DNA from: JAIQFL01 sp035295745
GTDB taxonomy: Bacteria; Acidobacteriota; Terriglobia; Bryobacterales; Bryobacteraceae
NCBI GenBank assembly: GCA_035295745.1
Contig: DATGIL010000092.1
Location: forward strand, 1 to 59,600
Direction: 5' to 3'
Length of the DNA: 59,600 nt
Below are positions 51,510 through 59,600 of this stretch, one piece after another. Within the stretch, counting starts at the first letter, position 1. Every line of letters begins with the position of its first letter. The notes under the pieces were generated by a model. It was not told the origin of the DNA, made no database searches, and saw only the letters and a list, made by a program, of their open reading frames with translations. A program made the translations under genes and the position numbers.

Positions 51510-51809
51510 CGTTCAATCGTAACTTACTGGTGACCGGTCCCTCGACACCTTTGCCGAGTAAGCCGCCGGCGCGCGATCCTGCGTTACTCGTTTGCATTTA
51601 CCATTCGGGCCGTGAGCTACTCGATTAAGCTTTAGTTTTCCTAAATCGTCGCTTCACGAATTCCGCCTTGACCCGCACCGCGCAGAATACATACAGTGGA
51701 CTTCAAAGGGAGGCAAGGACTTCACCGGGCACTCGTGCCGCTGACCTCGATGCCGCCGTTTGTTTATCTCTGCCGCCGGGCCCTAAGCTTGCGGCATCTG
51801 GAGTGAATC
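51510..51809. other. Spacer upstream of the pectin cluster
   Basis: About 300 bases between the divergent CxxCH-protein gene and uxaE. No gene is supported. It holds the promoter-like pair at 51668-51697 and the binding site GGAG before the uxaE GTG. Confidence 0.5.
51668..51697 (+). promoter_or_regulatory. Possible promoter of the pectin-degradation cluster
   Basis: TTGACC (51668-51673) with TACAGT (51692-51697) at an 18-base spacing. The -35 is strong and the -10 weak. It points into uxaE, the first gene of the cluster, ~110 bases downstream. Confidence 0.35.
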
Positions 51810-53081
51810 GTGAGTGCTCAAAAAGATGGCATCGTACTGGAGAAATTCTCGCTTGGTGTAGGCGACCGGTTCGCCCACCAGGCTAAGGCGCAGTTGGCGG
51901 CCTGTGCCCGCGCCGCGGAGAAGGGCGTAGTGGTGGTTCCTGTATGGAACAAGTCCAACCGGGAACATAAGATCGTCGGCTCGGAACCTTGCAGCACCCG
52001 ATCCGCGGCAGATGCCGCCGTGCGCGCGCTGGGTTGGAAAGACTCCTACTATGTGGATGCCGACCACATCAATTTAGACACCGTGGAGCGGTTCCTCTCC
52101 GCCTCCGATTTCTTCACCCTCGATGTGGCGCACGCCATCGGGCATCCTCCCGCGGCGGGGGCTGCCGAGAGCTTCGTGCGGCGTCATCCCGAACTGGTGG
52201 GGCGGATCGATATTGCCGGCATCCCGGAGCCTCTGGAAGTCTCGGCAGAGCAGACGTGCGCGGCGGCGCACAAGTACCTGTTCGCGGTGAGCGAGGCAGG
52301 CCGCATCTACCGGCACATCGCCGAGCGCAAGCAGGCGGGGAGCTTCATCACCGAGGTCTCGATGGACGAGACCGATTCGCCGCAGACACCGTCGGAGCTT
52401 CTCCTGATCCTGGTGGCGATTGCGGACGAAGGCATTCCGATCCAGACCATCGCACCGAAATTCACCGGCCGCTTTAACAAGGGCGTCGACTATGTGGGCG
52501 ACGTTGAGCAGTTCGAAAAGGAGTTCGCCAGCGACCTCGCCGTGATCGCGCATGCGATTGCGAAGTATGGTTTGCCCGCCAATCTGAAACTGAGCGTGCA
52601 TTCGGGCAGCGACAAGTTTTCGATCTATGAGCCGATTCGCCGCTCGCTGCGCAGATTCAACGCCGGAGTGCATGTGAAGACTGCCGGCACCACGTGGCTG
52701 GAGGAGTTGATCGGACTCTCGGAAGCCGGTCCCGAGGGCTTGGCGATGGCGAAGGAAGTCTATGCCAGCGCGCTCGATCACCTCGACGACTTGTGTGCTC
52801 CTTATGCCGCGGTGATCGATATCGATCCCGCGAAACTACCCTCTGCGAAGGAGGTGCAGGGCTGGACTGCGGAACAGTACTCCGGGGCGCTGCGTCACGA
52901 TCAGAAGAATCCGCTCTTCAACCCGCACCTGCGCCAGTTGCTGCATGTGGGCTACAAGATCGCAGCCAGCATGGGGCAGCGATACACCGATATGCTGGAA
53001 GCCTGTGAAGAATCGATTTCCCGCAATGTGACGGGAAATCTGTATGATCGGCACATCGAACCGCTTTTCCTGCGGGGTTAG
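51810..53081 (+). CDS. uxaE: Tagaturonate epimerase (UxaE family)
   Basis: A 423-residue TIM-barrel-like sugar epimerase of the UxaE family, which links D-tagaturonate and D-fructuronate in hexuronate breakdown. Recognisable parts are EKFSLGVGDRFAHQAKAQLA at the start, WKDSYYVDADHINLDTVERF (~75), GRIDIAGIPEPLEVSAEQTC (~130), IAPKFTGRFNKGVDYVGDVE (~210) and KLSVHSGSDKFSIYEPIR (~262). The GTG start has GGAG ~7 bases upstream. It heads a cluster of pectin-related genes, in keeping with galacturonate use. Confidence 0.82.
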   Translation: MSAQKDGIVLEKFSLGVGDRFAHQAKAQLAACARAAEKGVVVVPVWNKSNREHKIVGSEPCSTRSAADAAVRALGWKDSYYVDADHINLDTVERFLSASDFFTLDVAHAIGHPPAAGAAESFVRRHPELVGRIDIAGIPEPLEVSAEQTCAAAHKYLFAVSEAGRIYRHIAERKQAGSFITEVSMDETDSPQTPSELLLILVAIADEGIPIQTIAPKFTGRFNKGVDYVGDVEQFEKEFASDLAVIAHAIAKYGLPANLKLSVHSGSDKFSIYEPIRRSLRRFNAGVHVKTAGTTWLEELIGLSEAGPEGLAMAKEVYASALDHLDDLCAPYAAVIDIDPAKLPSAKEVQGWTAEQYSGALRHDQKNPLFNPHLRQLLHVGYKIAASMGQRYTDMLEACEESISRNVTGNLYDRHIEPLFLRG

Positions 53082-53126
53082 CCGCCAGCAGACTCCGCGG
53101 TTCGCGGCCGCTTCAAAGGTAGGTCT

Positions 53127-54365
53127 ATGAACTCCGTCGCCGTCCGAATCGCCTTACTGGGTGGGGCCGCTGTGTTTGCGGCTCCCCTGACTCCACAGAA
53201 TTCCGCGACTCCTCCCAAAACATGGATCGACCCGGACACCGGGCATCGGATCGTCCGGTTAACCGACGAGCCGGGAAGCGCCAGCCTCTACTTCAACCAG
53301 AACGGGTACACCGCGGATGGCAAGGAGATGGTCTACACCACGCCCGACGGCATCTCGGTCTTGAATCTCCAGACCCATGAGGCCAGGCAAGTGGTGAAAG
53401 GTCGCGTGCGCATCATCGTCACCGGTCACAAGACGCAGAGTGTCTACTATCTGCGAGGCGATCGCGTGTTCTCGACAGACGTCGATGCCGGAACGACGCG
53501 CGAGATCGCGAAACTGCCGCCGCAGGGTACGGTCGCCACCGTGAATGCCAACGAGACCCTCCTGGCGGGCACTTATACCGAGGGCAACACCCAGTCTCCT
53601 TACGCGGGAGGCGGGCAGCAGCCGCAAGCGCTGATCCAGCCGCAGAACAAGGGGCAGATGATGGAGGAGCGGCTGGCGGCGCACATTCCCATGGGCCTTT
53701 TCACGGTGAACGTGAAGACCGGCGAGGTGAAGACGATTCACAAGAGCACCGACTGGCTGAATCATCTGGAGTTCTCGCCCACCGATCCGACGCTGCTGAT
53801 GTTCTGCCACGAAGGCCCCTGGCACAAAGTGGAGCGCATCTGGACGATGCGGGCGGATGGCAGCCAGATCACCAAGGTGCACACGCGGACAATGGAGATG
53901 GAGATTTTCGGGCACGAGTTCTGGAGCGCCGACGGCAAGGTGATCTGGTACGACCTGCAGACTCCGCGCGGGGAGGTCTTCTGGCTGGCGGGGTACAACG
54001 TGGAAACCGGCGAGCGGACGTGGTATCACTTGCAGCGCGACGAGTGGTCGATTCACTTCAATGTGACCCGCGACGGCACCCTCTTCTGCGGCGATGGCGG
54101 CGATCCCGGCCAGGTGGCGCATGCCCGCGACGGTCAGTGGATTTATCTGTTCCGTCCCGAACTGGTGCAGAATCGCGGTGTGGAAGACAAGAGCTTCGTG
54201 CGTCCGGGCGTGCTGCACGCGGAGCGATTGGTGAATATGGCGAAGCATCAATACCACCTGGAGCCGAACGTGAGTTTCACGCCGGACCAGAAGTGGGTGG
54301 TGTTCCGGTCGAACATGCTGGGCCCCACCTACGCGTTCGCGGTGGAAGTGGCCAAGGCGAAGTAA
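53127..54365 (+). CDS. Secreted oligogalacturonate lyase-like protein (PL22)
   Basis: A 412-residue exported beta-propeller of the oligogalacturonate lyase family. A signal peptide is at 1-19. Propeller motifs: DPDTGHRIVRLTDEPGSASL (~36), WLNHLEFSPTDPTLLMFCHE (~211), the His-rich GHEFWSADGKVIWYDLQTPR (~262) and LQRDEWSIHFNVTRDGTLFC (~301), where conserved His and Gln would hold Mn2+. It would cleave unsaturated or short galacturonate oligomers to monomers that feed UxaE. It lies 45 bases after uxaE and ends 3 bases before a double-hairpin repeat. Confidence 0.83.
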   Translation: MNSVAVRIALLGGAAVFAAPLTPQNSATPPKTWIDPDTGHRIVRLTDEPGSASLYFNQNGYTADGKEMVYTTPDGISVLNLQTHEARQVVKGRVRIIVTGHKTQSVYYLRGDRVFSTDVDAGTTREIAKLPPQGTVATVNANETLLAGTYTEGNTQSPYAGGGQQPQALIQPQNKGQMMEERLAAHIPMGLFTVNVKTGEVKTIHKSTDWLNHLEFSPTDPTLLMFCHEGPWHKVERIWTMRADGSQITKVHTRTMEMEIFGHEFWSADGKVIWYDLQTPRGEVFWLAGYNVETGERTWYHLQRDEWSIHFNVTRDGTLFCGDGGDPGQVAHARDGQWIYLFRPELVQNRGVEDKSFVRPGVLHAERLVNMAKHQYHLEPNVSFTPDQKWVVFRSNMLGPTYAFAVEVAKAK

Positions 54366-54368
54366 GCC

Positions 54369-54414
54369 GTGGCGCAGAGACTCTTCTCTGCCGCGTCCCG
54401 ACTCATCGGGACGC
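54369..54414 (+). repeat. Double-hairpin dispersed repeat, copy 3
   Basis: First stem GCAGAGA / TCTCTGC with loop CTCT (54374-54391). Second stem GCGTCCCGA / TCGGGACGC with loop CTCA (54393-54414). Both stems differ from copy 1 by paired, compensating changes. It sits 3 bases after the lyase stop. Confidence 0.82.
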
Positions 54415-54689
54415 CTTGTCCGGCTCATCTAATCAGGGCCCACACCCCGCAGCAACGAACCGCGGCCCCCAACCCCTGCTTTCACCGTATTACTGTGCAA
54501 AACGCCGCCGTTTTTCCGCCGCGGTTCGCGCCAGAACGGACCGAAGCGCTTTGAATCCCCCTAGACTTTGGTTTCAGCGAACGATCCTGGGAGATGCCAT
54601 CTACAAGCCGCGTTTTACATTGCAAAACGCCGAGATCCTGCCCGGAATCATTTGACTCCCGATTGCGCGGGCACACAGTATGGAGGGAA
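54415..54689. other. Spacer within the pectin cluster
   Basis: No gene is supported. It contains CCCCCAACCCCTGCTTTCA (54466-54484), identical to the copy at 44821-44839. Two near-copies of TTACATTGCAAAACGCCG / ACTGTGCAAAACGCCG lie at ~54493 and ~54615, of unknown meaning. A GGAGGG binding site ends the spacer. Confidence 0.45.
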
Positions 54690-55910
54690 ATGCAGAAATC
54701 GGCCGCGTTGACCCTCTTCCTGCTTTTCGCTGCCGCCTCACACGCGCAGAAGTTCGATTTCGGAGGCGGCCCCGCATTGCCTGGGAGCATCAAAGTTTCG
54801 CCCGGCGCCCCCTACTCCGACGCGTCGGGATACGGATTCGAGTCCGCCACCGATCGCCCGCCATTCTATTTTTCGGTGAAGGTGCCCGCCGAGGGCAACT
54901 ATCGCGTGACCGTGACCCTCGGAGATCGGGCGCGCGACTCCGTCACCACCGTGAAGGCGGAACTACGGCGCCTCATGTTGGAACGTGTCCGCACCAGGGC
55001 GGGGCAGTTCGAAACGCGCACTTTCATCGTCAACACGCGCACTCCGGGAATCCCCGGCGGCGGCGAGGTTCGGCTTAAAGATCGCGAGAAGACCTCGGAA
55101 GCGTGGGCTTGGGACGATAAGCTCACCCTCGAATTCACGGACGAACACCCCGCCGTCCGCGCCCTGGTGATCGAGAAGGCCGAGCCGATGCCGACCCTTT
55201 ACATCGCTGGTGATTCCACGTCGACCGATCAGCCGCTGGAGCCCTTCAACAGTTGGGGACAGATGCTGACGCGATTCTTCCGGCCCGAGATCGCGATTGC
55301 GAATCACGGTGAGTCGGGCGAGTCGCTGCGAGGATTCCTTGGCGAGCGCCGGTGGGAGAAATTGATGAGCGTGGTTCGTCCCGGTGACTACGTCTTCATT
55401 CAGATGGGCCACAACGACCAGAAGGAGAAGGGCGAAGGCGTAGGCGCCTTCACCACATACAAAGCGGACCTCAAGCGCTTCATCGCGGACGCGCGGCAGC
55501 AGGGCGCCACTCCGGTGGTGATCACGCCGGTAAATCGTATGAGCTTCGCGGAGGGAAGCGGCACGATCGTCAACAGCCTGGGCGATTATCCCGACGCGGT
55601 GCGCCAGGCGGCGCGCGAAGAGAACGTGGACCTGATCGATCTGAACGCGATGAGCAAGCCATTCTATGAGGCGCTCGGCCCGGAGCGGGCACACGTCGCA
55701 TTTGCCGGGAGCGATAAAACGCACCATTCCAATTACGGCAGCTACGAGTTGGCAAAATGTATCGTGGAAGGGATCAAGCAGAATCGTATGCCGATCGCGA
55801 AATATCTTGTAGACCTGCCCAGGTTCGATCCGGCCCATCCGGATCCTTTTGAGAAGTTCGATGTGCCGGCGGAACCCAACGGGCCGGCGGTGAAACCTTA
55901 TGGGAACTAG
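54690..55910 (+). CDS. Rhamnogalacturonan acetylesterase-like SGNH hydrolase
   Basis: A 406-residue exported enzyme. Signal peptide 1-19; then a ~150-residue beta-sandwich (KFDFGGGPALPGSIKVSPGA), and an SGNH hydrolase domain from ~165: GDSTST (serine block), NHGESGESL (Gly block), GHNDQKEKG (Asn block) and SDKTHHS (Asp/His block). All four blocks are intact, so it is probably active on acetyl groups of rhamnogalacturonan. ATG 54690 follows GGAGGG. Its end overlaps the next esterase gene by 11 bases. Confidence 0.85.
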   Translation: MQKSAALTLFLLFAAASHAQKFDFGGGPALPGSIKVSPGAPYSDASGYGFESATDRPPFYFSVKVPAEGNYRVTVTLGDRARDSVTTVKAELRRLMLERVRTRAGQFETRTFIVNTRTPGIPGGGEVRLKDREKTSEAWAWDDKLTLEFTDEHPAVRALVIEKAEPMPTLYIAGDSTSTDQPLEPFNSWGQMLTRFFRPEIAIANHGESGESLRGFLGERRWEKLMSVVRPGDYVFIQMGHNDQKEKGEGVGAFTTYKADLKRFIADARQQGATPVVITPVNRMSFAEGSGTIVNSLGDYPDAVRQAAREENVDLIDLNAMSKPFYEALGPERAHVAFAGSDKTHHSNYGSYELAKCIVEGIKQNRMPIAKYLVDLPRFDPAHPDPFEKFDVPAEPNGPAVKPYGN

Positions 55911-57435
55911 ACGCGCTGGACTTAGATACGCAATGCCGCTCGCGGCGCTCTTCCTCTTGGCCGGAGTCGCCGCGGCGTCGCCGGCCATCTGGGTGATCGG
56001 CGACTCGACTGCCAACAACCAGAATCATCGCGGATGGGCCGACCCGTTCGCCTCCTATTTCGACCCTGCCAAAGCCACGGTCATCAACCGCGCGCGTGCG
56101 GGACGCAGCAGCCGGACCTTCGTTACCGAGGGGCTGTGGGAGAACGTCCGCAGCGAATTGAAGCCGGGCGACTTCGTGCTGATCCAGTTCGGACACAATG
56201 ACGGCGGACCTCCCGACCAGGATCGCGCCCGCGGCTCACTGCCGGGGCTGGGTGATGAGGCGAAGGAATTCACACTGCCGAACGGTACCCGCGAGACGGT
56301 TCGCACCTTTGGATTCTACATGCGCAAGTTCATTGCGGAAACCAAGGCGGCGGGCGCCACTCCCATCGTGCTTGGGCTGACCGTCCGCAACATCTGGAAG
56401 GACGGCCAGGTGGAGCGCGGGCCGGGTCAATACAGCGCATGGTCCGCCGAAATTGCCAAAACCGAGGGCGTGCCATTTGCCGACGTCACGAATGCCATCG
56501 CAGACCGCTACGAGACGATGGGCGAGCAGAACGTGAAGGCGCTGTTCCCTGAGGACCACACACACACCAGCCCTGAAGGCGCCGACATCGACGCGTCGCT
56601 GGTCGTGGCCGCTCTGAAAGGGATCCGGGGATCGCCGTTCGCGGCTCTTCTATCGGCGAAGGGGCAGGAGGTGCAGGCGTACCAGGCGCTCAATCTGCCC
56701 GTGCCTGCCAACCCGGCGCTGCCCACTCTGTTCCTCATCGGCGATTCCACCGTGCGCAACGGCCGCGGCGATGGAGCCAACGGGCAATGGGGATGGGGCG
56801 AGCCGCTCGTCAATCACTTCGATACCTCCAGGATCAATGTGGTAAATCGTGCCGTGGGCGGTTTGAGCAGCCGCACCTACCTGACGCTCGGGCACTGGGA
56901 TCGCGTCCTCGCCATGCTGAAGCCGGGCGATTTCGTCATCATGCAATTCGGCCACAACGACAACGGCCCACTCGACGATACGGCACGGGCCCGCGGCACA
57001 TTGAAAGGCACGAGCGGCGAAACGCGCGAGATCGACAATCCCATCACGAAAAAGCACGAGGTGGTTCACACGTATGGCTGGTATCTGAAGAAGTTCATCG
57101 CCGACGCGCGGGCGAAGGGCGCCACCCCGATCGTCTGCTCGCTGATCCCGCGCAAGATCTGGAAGGACGGCGAGATTACGCGCGATACGGCGAGTTATGC
57201 GGGATGGGCCGCGGAGGTGGCGCGATCGGAGGGCGTCGCGTTTGTCGACCTGAACGAGAGGATTGCACGGAGGTACGATGAGCTTGGTCCCGAAAAGGTC
57301 GAGCCGCTCTTCGGCGATGAACACACGCATACCAGCCGCGCCGGAGCCGAGCTGAACGCCGAAATCGTAATCGCGGGACTGCGGGCAATTCCAGGAAATC
57401 CGCTCGGCAAGTACATTTTGGAGAAGGCACGTTGA
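55900..57435 (+). CDS. Tandem two-domain SGNH acetylesterase
   Basis: A 511-residue exported protein made of two SGNH hydrolase domains in a row. Domain 1 (~25-250): GDSTANNQ, RARAGRSSRTF, FGHNDGGPP and DHTHTSPEGA. Domain 2 (~275-500): GDSTVRNGRG, RAVGGLSSRTY, FGHNDNGPL and DEHTHTSRAGA. Both keep the Ser, Gly, Asn and Asp-x-x-His blocks, so both should be active. The halves are similar, pointing to internal duplication; each resembles rhamnogalacturonan acetylesterase. A signal peptide is at ~11-27. It overlaps the upstream esterase gene by 11 bases. Confidence 0.85.
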   Translation: MGTRRAGLRYAMPLAALFLLAGVAAASPAIWVIGDSTANNQNHRGWADPFASYFDPAKATVINRARAGRSSRTFVTEGLWENVRSELKPGDFVLIQFGHNDGGPPDQDRARGSLPGLGDEAKEFTLPNGTRETVRTFGFYMRKFIAETKAAGATPIVLGLTVRNIWKDGQVERGPGQYSAWSAEIAKTEGVPFADVTNAIADRYETMGEQNVKALFPEDHTHTSPEGADIDASLVVAALKGIRGSPFAALLSAKGQEVQAYQALNLPVPANPALPTLFLIGDSTVRNGRGDGANGQWGWGEPLVNHFDTSRINVVNRAVGGLSSRTYLTLGHWDRVLAMLKPGDFVIMQFGHNDNGPLDDTARARGTLKGTSGETREIDNPITKKHEVVHTYGWYLKKFIADARAKGATPIVCSLIPRKIWKDGEITRDTASYAGWAAEVARSEGVAFVDLNERIARRYDELGPEKVEPLFGDEHTHTSRAGAELNAEIVIAGLRAIPGNPLGKYILEKAR

Positions 57436-57436
57436 G

Positions 57437-58423
57437 ATGACGCCCGTCCCACATCGCACGTTGTACACGGGAGCGCGCATGCCGGCGATTGGCCTGGGAA
57501 CCTTCGGCTCCGACAGTGTTTCGGAGGTGGAAATCGCGGAGGCGGTGAAGGGCGCGGCCGCCGTGGGGTACCGGCATTTCGATTGCGCCTCGGTGTACGG
57601 AAATGAGGCGGCGATCGGCTGCGCGCTGAGCGAAATCATGGCTGGCGGAGTGGCGCGCGAGGATCTCTGGATCACCTCCAAGCTCTGGAACGACAAGCAC
57701 GGCGAGCGGGATGTGATCCCTTCATGCCGGCAATCGCTGGCAGATCTGCAGTTGGACTTCCTCGATATGTACCTGGTGCATTGGCCGTTTCCGAATTTTC
57801 ATCCGCCGCACTGCGACGTCGATTCGCGCAGCCCGAATGCGCGGCCATACGTCCACGAGGACTTTATGCGCACCTGGCGCAAGATGGAAGAACTGGTAGA
57901 ACTGGGGCTCACGCGGCATATCGGCACGTCGAACATGACGGTGCCGAAGCTGCGGTTGCTGCTGCGCGATGCCAGGATCAAGCCGGCTGTGAACGAGATG
58001 GAACTGCATCCGCACTTCCAGCAGCCCGAGCTGTTTGAATATGTCAGAGCCCAAGGAATCGAGCCGATCGGATACTGTCCCGTGGGGTCGCCGGGCCGGC
58101 CCGAGCGCGATCGCACGCCGGACGACACGGTGGATATCGAGGATCCGGTGATCGCGCGAATCGCGGCGGCTCATGGCGTGCATCCCGCGGTGGTGTGCGT
58201 GAAGTGGGCGGTCCAGCGAGGGCAGACGCCGATTCCGTTTTCCGTCCATCACTATCGCGCCAATCTCGAGGGAGTACTCGGTGCTCCGCTAACGGGCGAG
58301 GAGATGCGGGAGATCGCGGGAATCGATCGCAATTGCCGTCTCATCAAGGGGCAAGTCTTTCTGTGGCGGCAGGAGCAGAGTTGGGAGGATCTGTGGGATT
58401 TGAATGGAGTGATCGCATCATGA
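57437..58423 (+). CDS. Aldo/keto reductase
   Basis: A 328-residue NADPH-dependent aldo/keto reductase. The catalytic set is in place: Asp and Tyr in FDCASVYGNEAAIG (~51), Lys in ITSKLWNDKHG (~84) and His in MYLVHWPFPNF (~115). The C-terminal cofactor part has CPVGSPGRP and the SVHHYRANLEG region (~275). It starts 2 bases after the esterase stop. In this setting it may reduce a uronate or aldehyde released from pectin; the substrate is not readable. Its stop overlaps a 7-codon minicistron that leads into the alcohol dehydrogenase gene. Confidence 0.85.
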   Translation: MTPVPHRTLYTGARMPAIGLGTFGSDSVSEVEIAEAVKGAAAVGYRHFDCASVYGNEAAIGCALSEIMAGGVAREDLWITSKLWNDKHGERDVIPSCRQSLADLQLDFLDMYLVHWPFPNFHPPHCDVDSRSPNARPYVHEDFMRTWRKMEELVELGLTRHIGTSNMTVPKLRLLLRDARIKPAVNEMELHPHFQQPELFEYVRAQGIEPIGYCPVGSPGRPERDRTPDDTVDIEDPVIARIAAAHGVHPAVVCVKWAVQRGQTPIPFSVHHYRANLEGVLGAPLTGEEMREIAGIDRNCRLIKGQVFLWRQEQSWEDLWDLNGVIAS

Positions 58424-58443
58424 ACGGAGTGATCGCGCGATGA
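58401..58443 (+). other. 20-bp duplication with 7-codon minicistron
   Basis: Two adjacent 20-base units (58401-58420 and 58421-58440, 16 of 20 identical) span the gene junction. An ATG overlapping the reductase stop (ATGA at 58420) opens a 7-codon frame (MNGVIAR) whose TGA overlaps the ATG of the next gene (ATGA at 58440). This could relay ribosomes from one gene to the next. Confidence 0.5.
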
Positions 58444-59489
58444 TCGGCGCCTACCTGCCGGGAAACAGCACCGTGGAACTTCGTGAAGTATCGGTCCCTG
58501 AGCCCGGCCACGGCGAAGTTCTGCTGCGCATGAAGGCGTCGACCATCTGCGGCTCCGACATCCGCTGCATCTATCACGAACATCTCGGCAAGGGGCCGGA
58601 AGGCTATCAGGGCGTGATCGCGGGCCATGAGCCTTGTGGCCAGATCGTGAAGGCGGGTCCGGGTCTGCGCCGCTTCGGCGTGGGCGACCGCGTGATTGTC
58701 TACCACATCTCGGGATGCGGACTGTGTAACGACTGCCGCCGCGGCTACATGATCTCGTGTACCAGCGAGAAGTACCGGCGTGCTTATGGCTGGCAGCGCG
58801 ATGGAGGCATGTCCCCATTTCTGCTGGCTGAGGAGAAGGACCTGATTCATCTTCCCGATGAGCTCTCGTACGCCGATGGTGCGCAGGTGGCATGCGGCTT
58901 CGGAACGGTGTACGAAGGTCTGCAGAAGGTGGGCATCAGTGGGAACGACGCCGTATTGATTACGGGACTGGGACCCGTTGGATTGGCCACGGCGGCGTTG
59001 TGCCGCAAGCTGGGTGCGGCGAAGATCATCGGGATCGATGTCATCGAAGAGCGGACGAAGCTGGCCCGCGAGCTCGGGATCTGCGATGAGGTGTTGACGA
59101 GCGGTCCCGACAATGTCGCGGACGTGCGCCGGTTGACCGGCGGTTACGGTGTGGAGCGCGCGGTGGACTGCTCGGCGAACGAGAAGGCGCGGGCCACGGC
59201 GGTACGGGCCACCAGGAAATGGGGCCGGATTGTCTTTCTGGGCGAAGGCGGACGGGTGGACCTGAATCCATCGCCCGACATGATTCACGATCAGAAGACG
59301 GTTTTCGGGTCGTGGGTGACGTCGACCTGGCTGATGGAGGAGTTGGTGGAGCGGCTGGTGCGTTGGAATCTGCACCCGGCCGATCTGGTGACGCACCGCT
59401 TTGCACTGGAGAAGGCCGGGGATGCGTACGCTCTGATGGCGTCGGGAAGATGCGGAAAAGTAGCGGTGTGTTTCGATGAAGAACTCTAA
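58440..59489 (+). CDS. Zinc-dependent alcohol/polyol dehydrogenase
   Basis: A 349-residue medium-chain dehydrogenase. The catalytic zinc cysteine is in STICGSDIRC (~38), GHEPCGQIV (~61) gives the His/Glu, and the structural zinc set is CGLCNDCRRGYMISC (~91-105). The nucleotide site is ITGLGPVGLATAALC (~175). It belongs to the sorbitol/threonine/galactitol dehydrogenase-like group. In the cluster it would oxidise a sugar acid or polyol; substrate unknown. Initiation is probably coupled through the minicistron at 58420. A double-hairpin repeat follows the stop. Confidence 0.87.
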   Translation: MIGAYLPGNSTVELREVSVPEPGHGEVLLRMKASTICGSDIRCIYHEHLGKGPEGYQGVIAGHEPCGQIVKAGPGLRRFGVGDRVIVYHISGCGLCNDCRRGYMISCTSEKYRRAYGWQRDGGMSPFLLAEEKDLIHLPDELSYADGAQVACGFGTVYEGLQKVGISGNDAVLITGLGPVGLATAALCRKLGAAKIIGIDVIEERTKLARELGICDEVLTSGPDNVADVRRLTGGYGVERAVDCSANEKARATAVRATRKWGRIVFLGEGGRVDLNPSPDMIHDQKTVFGSWVTSTWLMEELVERLVRWNLHPADLVTHRFALEKAGDAYALMASGRCGKVAVCFDEEL

Positions 59490-59523
59490 AGGTCTCCGTC
59501 TCCCCTGGCCGCCGCCCGAGGAT

Positions 59524-59569
59524 GTGGCGCAAACACTCCTGTTTGCCGTCTCGACACTCATGTCGAGAC
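59524..59569 (+). repeat. Double-hairpin dispersed repeat, copy 4
   Basis: First stem GCAAACA / TGTTTGC with loop CTCC (59529-59546). Second stem GTCTCGACA / TGTCGAGAC with loop CTCA (59548-59569). It sits 34 bases after the dehydrogenase stop, at the end of the pectin cluster. Confidence 0.8.
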
Positions 59570-59600
59570 TTTTCGAAGCTTCCTCCGAACTCGGGTTTGA

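Noticed and set aside
58344..59561. Minus-strand frame across the alcohol dehydrogenase
   Set aside because: Shadow of a gene with complete zinc and Rossmann motifs.

Overview
The window is a GC-rich bacterial chromosome segment, most probably from an acidobacterium of the Bryobacterales / Candidatus Solibacter type. That placement is an inference. It rests on the secreted carboxypeptidase-regulatory-like proteins, many genes for exported hypothetical proteins, a pectin-degradation cluster, Ku/LigD end joining, a small bacterial microcompartment locus and a high load of dispersed hairpin repeats. No rRNA, tRNA or CRISPR array was recognised.

Layout. 1-600: the decayed 3' end of a group II intron. 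0.6-3.7 kb: two coupled genes for secreted beta-sandwich repeat proteins. 3.9-9.8 kb: a frameshifted alpha/beta hydrolase, a RibD/DHFR-like reductase divergent from a TetR regulator with a palindromic operator between them, an AraC/GyrI regulator, an IS remnant and a secreted protein. 9.7-17.2 kb (mostly minus): MerR regulator, truncated FecR-like fragment, large secreted protein, glycosyltransferase, sigma-54 activator, RlpA and an unknown gene. 17.4-25.1 kb: a divergent tubulin-like protein translationally coupled to a membrane-anchored VWA protein, an amidohydrolase lipoprotein and two coupled SPFH/band-7 membrane proteins; this is the best candidate for an undescribed system. 25.1-26.5 kb: a lipoprotein gene whose 3' end is amplified in tandem with a dispersed repeat. 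26.6-31.8 kb: glutamate dehydrogenase, mutS, anmK. 31.8-32.3 kb: a 43-44 bp tandem array. 32.3-38 kb: small protein, ypdA, alaS, a Cys/Met PLP enzyme. 38-41.8 kb: ku facing away from ligD, which is split by a -1 frame change at a run of ten A. 41.8-45.4 kb: recJ and small genes. 45.4-47.5 kb: a microcompartment shell protein and an acylating aldehyde dehydrogenase with an in-frame UGA followed by a further coding-like tail. 47.7-51.5 kb: nucleotidyltransferase and secreted proteins. 51.8-59.5 kb: a one-direction cluster for pectin/galacturonate breakdown (UxaE, oligogalacturonate lyase, two rhamnogalacturonan acetylesterase-like proteins, aldo/keto reductase, zinc alcohol dehydrogenase).

How the parts work together. 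The last cluster would free and convert uronic acids and remove acetyl groups from pectin. The microcompartment pair could handle an aldehyde such as lactaldehyde made from rhamnose, but that link is inference. The tubulin-like protein (cytosol), the VWA protein (sensor or receptor domain outside, tail inside) and the paired SPFH proteins (membrane scaffold) are consistent with a membrane-associated cytoskeletal assembly of unknown purpose.

Two dispersed repeat families run through the window. One is a double hairpin whose stems change in a compensatory way between copies. The other is built on the arms CTTACGAG / CTCGTAAG. Several genes are broken or recoded (hydrolase, ligD, aldehyde dehydrogenase tail). 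Sequencing error cannot be excluded for these from sequence alone.
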